Below, piece after piece: positions 1 through 4,437 of a stretch of DNA of 5,007 nt (position 1 is its first letter; every line of letters starts with the position of its first letter). The DNA comes from an uncultured Brevinema sp. (GTDB lineage Bacteria; Spirochaetota; Brevinematia; Brevinematales; Brevinemataceae), in the NCBI GenBank assembly GCA_947040475.1, contig CAMRBT010000113.1:1-5007 (forward strand). The letters run 5' to 3'. The translations under genes were made by a program, and so were the position numbers. The notes below the pieces were generated by a model. It did no database searches and was not told where the DNA came from. It was given only the letters and a program-made list of their open reading frames with translations.

Positions 1-402
1 AAACAAAGTTTGTTAAAAAAACGAGCTCGTTTTATGGGGATTAAATCTAGTTTTAAACAGAAAAGCCTTGAAAACAATAAAATCCAAGAAAGAGTGCATT
101 TACTCTCTTTTATTGATCCACATGTTGAAAAAGATCAAATACTATCTGGACAAGATGATTTTAACGAACAAATAAAAATAACTAGAGAACAAGAGCTAAA
201 AAGTATAGAAGAAGAAAAAATAAGACAAGAGAAATTAAGCAACAAATTGGCTACAGAAACACGCCTACTAGAAGAGCAAAGAGAAGAAAAACCAGAAGAC
301 AAAAAGAAAAAAAGCGACGAAACAGAAGAAGAATCGCTTAGTTTTTGGGAACGTAGAAAACAAGAAAAAGAGAAAGAAGAAAAGAAAAAAGAAGATAACT
401 AA
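1..402 (+). CDS. 3' end of an unrecognised Lys/Glu-rich protein gene
   Basis: I do not recognise this protein. The frame is open from the left edge to a TAA stop and gives 133 residues. A TTG at 10 and an ATG at 34 are in frame, but neither has a Shine-Dalgarno sequence, so I treat the gene as starting upstream of the window. The first 60 or so visible residues are mixed and basic. From about residue 55 on, the chain is almost entirely Glu, Lys, Arg and Gln with few hydrophobics, which suggests a long charged helix, coiled coil or disordered tail. One exception is a small LSFWERR patch near the C terminus. No signal peptide, membrane segment or catalytic motif is visible. It lies directly upstream of the rpsT promoter. 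In Borrelia a small uncharacterised gene lies between rho and hbb near rpsT, and this could be a counterpart, but that is only a positional guess. Confidence 0.6.
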   Translation, partial: KQSLLKKRARFMGIKSSFKQKSLENNKIQERVHLLSFIDPHVEKDQILSGQDDFNEQIKITREQELKSIEEEKIRQEKLSNKLATETRLLEEQREEKPEDKKKKSDETEEESLSFWERRKQEKEKEEKKKEDN

Positions 403-432
403 AAGTAGCTACTGAGAAAAGTTAATAAAGTA

Positions 433-462
433 TTGACTTTTTATAGAATAATGTAGTATAAT
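433..462 (+). promoter_or_regulatory. Sigma-70-type promoter of rpsT
   Basis: A -35 element TTGACT (433-438) and a perfect -10 TATAAT (457-462) are separated by 18 bases. Transcription would begin near 469, giving a leader of only about 23 bases before the rpsT start. The promoter lies in the 89-base gap after the upstream Lys/Glu-rich gene and should drive rpsT and probably hbb. It is recognised by consensus only. Confidence 0.85.
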
Positions 463-480
463 GATAATATAAAAAAGAAT

Positions 481-486
481 GGAGGG
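481..486 (+). promoter_or_regulatory. Strong ribosome binding site fixing the GTG start of rpsT
   Basis: GGAGGG ends 5 bases before the GTG at 492. No ATG is available at this point, and the protein from GTG begins with the MPNIKSA typical of S20, so the site decides a non-ATG start. In E. coli rpsT also uses a non-AUG codon (UUG), and this is linked to its autogenous control. Whether the same holds here is inference. Confidence 0.8.
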
Positions 487-491
487 TATAA

Positions 492-764
492 GTGCCTAAT
501 ATTAAATCAGCAAAAACACGTGTTAAACAATCAGAAAAAAGATATATGCGTAATAAGGCAATCAGAACATTTATCAGACATTTGCGTAGAAATACAACAT
601 CTGTATTGACAGCAAAAACATTAGAACTTACGGCTGCACAAGTGCAATTAAATGAGTTTAAAAAACAAATCGATAGAGCTTGGGCTAAAGGTGTTCTTTC
701 AAGAAACACATCTTCAAGAATCAAATCTTCTATGGAAGTTTTATTTAAAAAAACATACAACTAA
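492..764 (+). CDS. rpsT: Small ribosomal subunit protein S20 (bS20)
   Basis: S20 binds 16S rRNA early in assembly of the 30S subunit and is a set of long helices. The 90-residue product matches the usual length of just under 90. It opens with MPNIKSAKTRVKQSEK, and RNKAIRTFIR follows at about residues 20-30, the classic basic N-terminal helix of the family. The middle (about 40-65) holds an Ala/Leu/Gln-rich helix, and the C-terminal part (residues 63-85) carries the family's WAKGVLSRNTSSRIKS-type segment. Translation starts at GTG behind a GGAGGG site. A consensus promoter lies just upstream, and hbb follows after a 66-base gap with no clear terminator, so the two are likely co-transcribed. 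rpsT next to hbb is an arrangement known from Borrelia. Base composition resembles the rest of the window. Confidence 0.96.
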   Translation: MPNIKSAKTRVKQSEKRYMRNKAIRTFIRHLRRNTTSVLTAKTLELTAAQVQLNEFKKQIDRAWAKGVLSRNTSSRIKSSMEVLFKKTYN

Positions 765-807
765 TAAATAAATTAATTTCTATATAATAAACATGTCCAT
801 CTAAAAA

Positions 808-824
808 TGTCGCATAGACAGGAG
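808..824 (+). promoter_or_regulatory. hbb ribosome binding site with an adjoining small hairpin
   Basis: AGGAG (820-824) stands 6 bases before the ATG at 831 and decides that start over the in-frame ATG at 807, which has no such site. TGTC (808-811) can pair with GACA (817-820) across a five-base loop, so a 4-bp hairpin abuts and overlaps the first base of the site. A second TGTC at 794-797 could compete for the same GACA. The ribosome binding site is clear. The hairpin is weak and its role is speculative. Confidence 0.6.
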
Positions 825-830
825 TATGAT

Positions 831-1145
831 ATGAGTAAAAGCAAATTAACTAAGTCTGACTTAGTAGATCTTGTCTGTGAGAGCGGAGAAGTTTTAGAAT
901 TAAATGTTTCTAAAAACCAAGCATCAATTATTGTTTCGAAATTTATAGAAACATTACGCCAAGAAATCGAAAAACTAGGCGATAGTGAGCGTATTGAACT
1001 TAGAGGATTTGGTACTTTTGGCGTACGTCAACGTAAAGCCAGAATTGCTAGAAATCCTAAAACTAACGAAAATGTTAATGTCCCAGCAAGAAAGTCTCCT
1101 TACTTTAAAGTAGGAAGACATCTTAGATCTATGGACAAAAAATAG
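831..1145 (+). CDS. hbb: HU/IHF-family DNA-bending protein (Hbb-like)
   Basis: HU/IHF proteins act as dimers on the nucleoid, bending DNA through two beta-ribbon arms that intercalate a proline. The 104-residue product shows the family pattern: a helical N terminus (TKSDLVDLVC, residues 7-16), a helix ending in IELRGFGTF (55-63), then the arm from about 65 to 87 containing RNPKT with the intercalating Pro76. The closing segment SPYFKVGRHLR (89-99) is the usual C-terminal end of the fold. HU is usually about 90 residues; this chain is slightly longer, as in Borrelia Hbb (about 108). I chose the ATG at 831 because it has AGGAG 6 bases upstream; an in-frame ATG at 807 would add 8 residues without a site. 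The gene follows rpsT and probably shares its promoter. It could equally be named hup; the Hbb label rests mainly on the rpsT neighbour. Confidence 0.93.
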   Translation: MSKSKLTKSDLVDLVCESGEVLELNVSKNQASIIVSKFIETLRQEIEKLGDSERIELRGFGTFGVRQRKARIARNPKTNENVNVPARKSPYFKVGRHLRSMDKK

Positions 1146-1155
1146 ATTCTGAAGT

Positions 1156-1914
1156 TTAAAAGCCTGTAGGGATATCTATAAAAGTATACATTATATCTTT
1201 TTGATTGATATATTTTTTATAGATCTCTCTACTTACAGCTTTGACGCCAAAAGTTTCTGTAGCATAATGTCCAGCACAAATAATATTCATTTTTAATTCT
1301 TTAGCATAGTGATAGTATAAACTATTAGTTTCACCGCTAAGTATTGTTTGTACACCTTTATCACTCGCTTCAAATAGAGCCTTTAAATCTAAAGTAGCTC
1401 CTCCAGAACAAATAGCAATCTTGTCTATTTTATCAGGTCCAAAATTCATTTCTACAATATTTTCTGAAATATGTTCTTGAATCATTTTTTTTAACTGGTG
1501 GTATGTTGTATTGATTTCTGCATAATAACCCACATCAAAAAAAACTTCTTCTGTATTTTTTGCATTTAGTAATTCTATTAATAAAGCGTTATTACCCAAT
1601 GTTTTGTGAATGTCCAAAGGCAAATGAGAACAATATAAATTAATATTGTGATCGCATAATACTTGAATGCGATTTTTATCAAAGCTAGTTATTTTTTGAA
1701 TGCCACCCCAGATTAATCCATGATGAGTAATTAAAAAATCAACGCCTAATTCGGCAGCTTTTGTAAGGGTATCTAAGGACACATCCACAGCACAGCCTAT
1801 ATGTGTCACCGTTTCTTTACCTTCAAATTGTAAGCCATTAAAAGTATAATCTTTAATTTTACTGGGTTCTAACCAAGAGTCTAATAAGGTGACTAATTCA
1901 TTTCTATTTATCAT
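1156..1914 (-). CDS. Nif3/YbgI/YqfO-family dinuclear metal-centre protein
   Basis: This family is widespread and assembles into ring-like hexamers with a two-metal site. Its biochemical role is not firmly settled; names such as 'GTP cyclohydrolase I type 2' are homology-based. The 252-residue length fits the short E. coli YbgI form, without the extra domain inserted in the longer Firmicute YqfO. All expected metal ligands are visible: ITHHG (His64, His65), SHLPLD (His97, Asp101) and GHYATE (His216, Glu220). The N-terminal segment with DYTFNGLQF (residues 22-30) is also typical. The ATG shares one base with the TAA of mltG, and GAGG (1921-1924) sits 6 bases before it inside mltG, so the two are probably translationally coupled. 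No promoter of its own is evident. It converges on hbb with 10 bases between stops, and I see no good terminator on this strand. Confidence 0.92.
   Translation of the reverse strand: MINRNELVTLLDSWLEPSKIKDYTFNGLQFEGKETVTHIGCAVDVSLDTLTKAAELGVDFLITHHGLIWGGIQKITSFDKNRIQVLCDHNINLYCSHLPLDIHKTLGNNALLIELLNAKNTEEVFFDVGYYAEINTTYHQLKKMIQEHISENIVEMNFGPDKIDKIAICSGGATLDLKALFEASDKGVQTILSGETNSLYYHYAKELKMNIICAGHYATETFGVKAVSREIYKKYINQKDIMYTFIDIPTGF
1192..1218 (+). terminator. Possible weak terminator of rpsT-hbb inside the convergent gene
   Basis: About 47 bases after the hbb stop, TATATC (1192-1197) and GATATA (1207-1212) form a 6-bp inverted repeat with a nine-base loop, followed at once by six T residues (1213-1218). 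An outer 10-bp perfect repeat (1174-1183 with 1215-1224) encloses it. The shape fits an intrinsic terminator, but the stem is A+T-rich and lies within the coding sequence of the opposing Nif3-family gene, so chance is quite possible in this base composition. Confidence 0.3.
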
Positions 1915-2978
1915 TATTTTCCTCTTCTATGTTGTACCCACTTTTGTACTGCTTTTTCGTGCTCTTTATAAGTAAGAGAATAAGTATGTTCTCCATCAGG
2001 ACTTCCTACAAAGTAAATATAATCGTGTTTTGCTGGATTTAAAGTAGCAAGAATCGCTTCTTTGCCAGGGTTTGCAATAGCGCCAATAGGAAGGGTGGTA
2101 GTAAAATAAGTATTGTAGGGTGATGGCCAAGGTGGTCTTAGGTGCTTCGTTCTAATATTACCATTGTATTCACCATCAATGATTAAGGCATAAATGAGTG
2201 TAGGATCAGCTTGTAAGATCATATTTTGATCCAATCTATTGTTGTACACTCCAGAAACTTTGGGCATTTCTTTTATACCAGTGGCTTCTTTTTGAATAAT
2301 AGAGGCAAGAATAATTACTTCGTTTAGTGTTTTATTTTGTTCTTTTATTTGAGCAAGGATAGAATTATCCACAACTTCATGGAAACGATCTGTCATAGCT
2401 TGTACTACTATCTTAGCAGAACTATTTTTATCAAAGGAATAAGTATCTGGGAAAAGATAACCTTCTAGAGAATAGCTTTTAGGAGCAGAAGGAACAGCAA
2501 ATTTGAAATCATTTTGATCGGAGAAATACTTGATACGAGTAATAGGAGTATTGTTATTGGTAGGAATATTAAATTCTTTTAACCAAGCATTATCATAGAC
2601 TTCATTGAGGAATTCTTGAGCACTAACAATAGCATTATCTTCTAATAATGCCGCTATTTGAAAAATATTAAATCCTTCTGGAATAGTGACTAATACGCCA
2701 ATTCCTTTACCAGATATTAAAATATCTAACAATCTATTGTAGGACACTCTAGGAGGAATATTGTAAGTTCCTATCTTGAGTTTAGATTCTTTGCCTGTGA
2801 TTTTTGCGAGAATACGAAACTGAATTTTTTCGGAGATGATCTCTTCGTTATTCAATCTCGTGATGACTCTATTAATAGAATCACCCTCTTTTACCGTAAA
2901 GCTACTTGTTTGTAAATTTTCTGAAGTTCCACAAGAAACAAGAGAAATAAATAAGAGTGTTAATAATAATTTTTTCAT
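1914..2978 (-). CDS. mltG: Endolytic murein transglycosylase MltG (YceG family), predicted lipoprotein
   Basis: MltG cuts nascent peptidoglycan glycan strands inside the chain and influences strand length. It acts on the periplasmic side of the cytoplasmic membrane. The 354-residue product carries family marks in order: a LysM-like region (about 25-85), EGYLFPDTY (172-180), ASIIQKE (225-231) with the expected catalytic Glu231, QADPT (256-260), YNTY (288-291), GAIANPG (299-305) and HTYS (331-334). By comparison with E. coli, where the motif reads EKE and the second Glu is catalytic, the first Glu is Gln here. The N terminus MKKLLLTLLFISLVSC is a lipoprotein signal with lipobox LVSC and Cys16, whereas E. 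coli and Bacillus MltG are anchored by a transmembrane helix. I chose the ATG at 2978 (GGA 7 bases upstream). A TTG at 2990 is in frame but would put an acidic residue in front of the signal. The gene follows a terminator, overlaps the Nif3-family gene by one base, and has no clear promoter. Confidence 0.93.
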   Translation of the reverse strand: MKKLLLTLLFISLVSCGTSENLQTSSFTVKEGDSINRVITRLNNEEIISEKIQFRILAKITGKESKLKIGTYNIPPRVSYNRLLDILISGKGIGVLVTIPEGFNIFQIAALLEDNAIVSAQEFLNEVYDNAWLKEFNIPTNNNTPITRIKYFSDQNDFKFAVPSAPKSYSLEGYLFPDTYSFDKNSSAKIVVQAMTDRFHEVVDNSILAQIKEQNKTLNEVIILASIIQKEATGIKEMPKVSGVYNNRLDQNMILQADPTLIYALIIDGEYNGNIRTKHLRPPWPSPYNTYFTTTLPIGAIANPGKEAILATLNPAKHDYIYFVGSPDGEHTYSLTYKEHEKAVQKWVQHRRGK

Positions 2979-3000
2979 AGATACATCCAAAATATTTTTC

Positions 3001-3040
3001 TAAAAATAAAAGCTCCTTAATTAATAAGAAGCTTTTATTT
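3001..3040 (-). terminator. Intrinsic terminator after the DksA-like gene
   Basis: Positions 3004-3014 and 3030-3040 are perfect 11-base inverted repeats. Inside them, 3015-3018 and 3026-3029 add two U-A pairs, one C-G and one U-G pair in the - strand RNA, giving a 15-bp stem with a seven-base loop. The descending arm ends in a U-rich run (AGCTTTTATTTTTA on the - strand). It starts only 4 bases after the stop of the DksA-like gene. The A-rich opposite arm could let it work in the + direction too, although no + gene is present. It should separate the rplU unit from mltG. Confidence 0.85.
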
Positions 3041-3044
3041 GTTT

Positions 3045-3377
3045 TTATTGCATATGTTCTTTACATGTTTCGGCATAAGGGATAGCAGTAAGACGATCTA
3101 ATTCGATAAAATTAGAACAAATACTACATTTTCCAAAGATACCATCTTCAATACGCTTAATCGCTCTATCAATTTTGTCTAAAGTGTTTTTTTGACCTGA
3201 AGTAAGTTCTTCATTGACAGAAACATAAGTAATTGCTTCTGCTTTGTCGGCCATATCACCACTAACATTGAAAGGGGTTTCTTCGTCTGCGAGTTCACTA
3301 TTGATGGTTTCTATAAGCTCAATTTTCATCTCTGTTAAGAGAGCATGTAATTCTGACAATTGTTCGTTTGTTATCAT
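3045..3377 (-). CDS. Short DksA/TraR-family zinc-finger protein
   Basis: DksA/TraR proteins enter the RNA polymerase secondary channel and modify initiation, often with ppGpp. The 110-residue product is shorter than E. coli DksA (151) and longer than plasmid TraR (about 73). A helical N-terminal half forms the expected coiled coil (about 5-35 and 50-78) around a tip with DMADKA: Asp41, Asp44 and Ala46 match the DxxDxA motif needed for activity in DksA. GIFGKCSIC (79-87) opens the zinc finger. The ligand pattern is Cys84-x2-Cys87-x17-Cys105-x2-His108, so the usual fourth Cys is His. The ATG at 3377 has AAGGG 10 bases upstream. The gene lies 68 bases after rpmA with no terminator or convincing promoter between, so it is likely read from the rplU promoter, and it ends at a strong terminator. 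The family is confident. Actual ppGpp-linked function, versus a general YocK/TraR-like role, is not shown. Confidence 0.9.
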   Translation of the reverse strand: MITNEQLSELHALLTEMKIELIETINSELADEETPFNVSGDMADKAEAITYVSVNEELTSGQKNTLDKIDRAIKRIEDGIFGKCSICSNFIELDRLTAIPYAETCKEHMQ

Positions 3378-3385
3378 AAAATATG

Positions 3386-3399
3386 AACCCTTTTAGGTT
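3386..3399 (-). promoter_or_regulatory. Small hairpin holding the Shine-Dalgarno of the DksA-like gene
   Basis: On the - strand AACCT and GGGTT pair across a loop of four A residues (4 Watson-Crick pairs and one U-G). The GGG arm is the core of the ribosome binding site, so the hairpin would hide it. The stem is short and could be fortuitous. Confidence 0.35.
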
Positions 3400-3445
3400 T
3401 GAAGAAATGTAATACTACGGACACTTACCTATTATTTAAATTGAA

Positions 3446-3706
3446 TTATACAGCTGTAGTTGGGGAAACATTTACAACTGTTTTACCTCTTCTAGAAGTA
3501 AAAAGTACAAATCCGTCTATAAGAGCGAATAATGTATCGTCTCCGCCTCTACCAACAGAAACACCTGGATGGTATTTTGTTCCACGTTGACGTAAGATGA
3601 TGTTACCAGCTAAAACTGATTCTCCACCAAATTTTTTAACTCCAAGTCTCTTGGATTGACTATCGCGACCATTTTTGGCTGATCCACCGGCTTTTTTTGA
3701 TGCCAT
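3446..3706 (-). CDS. rpmA: Large ribosomal subunit protein L27 (bL27), without N-terminal extension
   Basis: L27 sits near the peptidyl transferase centre of the 50S subunit, with its flexible N terminus reaching the tRNA ends. The 86-residue product is of normal length and starts MASKKAGGSAKNGRDS, followed by KRLGVKKFGGESVLAGNI and RQRGTKYHPG, all close to the E. coli protein. The start is firm: GGAGG (3713-3717) lies 6 bases before the ATG, inside the last codons of prp, and the frame upstream shows no LQFF-type leader. In Firmicutes and some others L27 is made with a short extension removed by Prp. Here the coding sequence already begins at what would be the mature end, although prp is its immediate upstream neighbour (2-base gap). 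It is the third gene of the rplU-prp-rpmA cluster, and no terminator follows. Confidence 0.97.
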   Translation of the reverse strand: MASKKAGGSAKNGRDSQSKRLGVKKFGGESVLAGNIILRQRGTKYHPGVSVGRGGDDTLFALIDGFVLFTSRRGKTVVNVSPTTAV

Positions 3707-3708
3707 TT

Positions 3709-4002
3709 TTATCCTCCGATATTTAGAGAAATATCACTAGGGTATTGTTTATGTATGGCGGTTAAACCTATACATAGTTGTACAAATAATATCTGAGATA
3801 TAGTTGTTTTTGGAACTTCTGCTTCTAAAAAGCCATCACTAGAAGTGATAGATTGCTTTTCTAAAGATATTTCTGTCAAACGCCATGTCTCTAGCAATAC
3901 TGAAATACTTGCACAAATAATACTTTCGTTTTTATTTCCACTATGTCCGACTGCTTTCACATAATAATAATCTTCAAACTCATTAAGAGTAAGAATTATC
4001 AT
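3709..4002 (-). CDS. prp: Prp-family cysteine protease (YsxB-like) between L21 and L27 genes
   Basis: Prp is a small cysteine protease that in Staphylococcus and relatives trims the N-terminal extension of L27. The 97-residue product has the family's position between rplU and rpmA, its size (about 100) and the signature region GHSGNKNESIICAS, with candidate catalytic His20 and Cys30. Compared with S. aureus Prp (as I recall it, His22 and Cys34 with Asp31 three before Cys), the loop between His and Cys is two residues shorter and that Asp is Ser27. The C-terminal half (LFVQLCIGLTAIHKQYP, 71-87) resembles the family's helix. It starts 2 bases after the rplU stop without an evident ribosome binding site, so translation is probably coupled to rplU, and its final two Gly codons form the Shine-Dalgarno of rpmA. 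Because L27 here lacks an extension, its substrate is uncertain. Confidence 0.87.
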   Translation of the reverse strand: MIILTLNEFEDYYYVKAVGHSGNKNESIICASISVLLETWRLTEISLEKQSITSSDGFLEAEVPKTTISQILFVQLCIGLTAIHKQYPSDISLNIGG

Positions 4003-4004
4003 AA

Positions 4005-4316
4005 TTATTTTGAAATGTCGACGATTTTAATAAGGGTATATTTTTGTCTATGCCCTGTTCTTACATGATAATTCGTTTTGTTTTTATATTTAAAAACAGT
4101 AAGTTTTTTGCCTTTTACGATTGGCTCAACGATTTCTGCTTTTACTGATGCAGAAAGATAAGGTGCTCCGATTTCTGTAGTGCCATTATCTGTGAGCATA
4201 ATAACATTATTAAAATCAACTACTGATCCTTTTTCTTCTTTCATAAGATTAACAAGAAATTCTGAACCTTTTTCGGCTTTGTGGGTTTGTCCACCAATTT
4301 CTACCATTGCGTACAT
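4005..4316 (-). CDS. rplU: Large ribosomal subunit protein L21 (bL21)
   Basis: L21 binds 23S rRNA in the 50S subunit. The 103-residue product has the standard length and family marks: MYAMVEIGGQTHKAEKG at the N terminus (usually MYAIIETGGKQYKV), a central segment GAPYLSASVKAEIV (50-63), and the C-terminal FKYKNKTNYHVRTGHRQKYTLIKI (75-98) with the conserved GHRQ. GGQTH in place of the common GGKQY is a small departure. The start is set by AAAGGAG (4324-4330), 7 bases before the ATG. It is the first gene of the unit, directly downstream of a near-consensus promoter and a leader hairpin, and is followed 2 bases later by prp. Confidence 0.97.
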   Translation of the reverse strand: MYAMVEIGGQTHKAEKGSEFLVNLMKEEKGSVVDFNNVIMLTDNGTTEIGAPYLSASVKAEIVEPIVKGKKLTVFKYKNKTNYHVRTGHRQKYTLIKIVDISK

Positions 4317-4323
4317 GGAAAGT

Positions 4324-4338
4324 CTCCTTTTTATAAGG
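4324..4338 (-). promoter_or_regulatory. rplU ribosome binding site with possible occluding hairpin
   Basis: The site AAAGGAG (4324-4330) is strong. On the - strand CCTT (4335-4338) can pair with its AAGG (4326-4329) over a five-base loop, partly hiding the site. Only four pairs are possible, so the effect may be slight. Confidence 0.4.
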
Positions 4339-4340
4339 TT

Positions 4341-4361
4341 CGCATTAATTTTGATAATGCG
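4341..4361 (-). promoter_or_regulatory. Hairpin at the 5' end of the rplU leader RNA
   Basis: CGCATTA (4355-4361 read on the - strand) and TAATGCG (4341-4347) form a perfect 7-bp stem with a seven-base loop. It would begin about 5-10 bases from the predicted transcription start and ends 11 bases before the Shine-Dalgarno. L21 operons of Firmicutes carry a structured L21 leader; I cannot tell from sequence whether this is related, merely stabilises the 5' end, or acts as an operator-like palindrome in DNA. Confidence 0.55.
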
Positions 4362-4372
4362 TATTAATAATG

Positions 4373-4401
4373 AGTATAATAGATTTTGAGTCTTTTGTCA
4401 A
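4373..4401 (-). promoter_or_regulatory. Near-consensus sigma-70 promoter of the rplU operon
   Basis: TTGACA (4396-4401) is a perfect -35, and TATACT (4373-4378) is a -10 with one mismatch, separated by exactly 17 bases. Upstream, 4412-4437 on the same strand is almost pure A+T with A runs, resembling an UP element as often found before ribosomal operons. The predicted start is near 4366, giving a leader of about 50 bases. No separate intrinsic terminator for the preceding comM-type gene is visible in the gap. Confidence 0.88.
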
Positions 4402-4437
4402 GATCTCTAGAATATATTTATATATATTTTTATTTTT

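Noticed and set aside
404..413. Perfect 10-base palindrome AGTAGCTACT just after the first gene's stop
   Set aside because: It has no loop and no T run, so it is not a terminator. It could be a protein-binding site, but a single short palindrome is not enough to support it.
422..760. Open frame on the - strand opposite rpsT
   Set aside because: It mirrors rpsT, has no ribosome binding site, and runs over the rpsT promoter. The S20 protein on the + strand is unmistakable.
783..788. TATAAT between rpsT and hbb as a separate hbb promoter
   Set aside because: No -35 element at 16-18 bases and no extended -10. Such a hexamer is expected by chance in sequence this rich in A+T.
807..830. Upstream ATG start for hbb
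   Set aside because: It has no Shine-Dalgarno and lies over the hairpin and ribosome binding site of the better start at 831. HU proteins do not need the extra 8 residues.
2979..2990. TTG start for mltG, four codons upstream
   Set aside because: It would place MDVS before a canonical lipoprotein signal and has no ribosome binding site. The ATG at 2978 fits better.
3378..3445. Promoter or terminator between rpmA and the DksA-like gene
   Set aside because: TATTAC near 3409-3414 lacks a -35 partner, and no stem followed by a T run is present.
3399..3590. Short + strand open frame opposite rpmA
   Set aside because: It is a shadow of L27 coding sequence, with no family features.
4180..4389. Short + strand open frame opposite rplU and its promoter
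   Set aside because: It overlaps the L21 start and promoter region, and its translation resembles no protein family.
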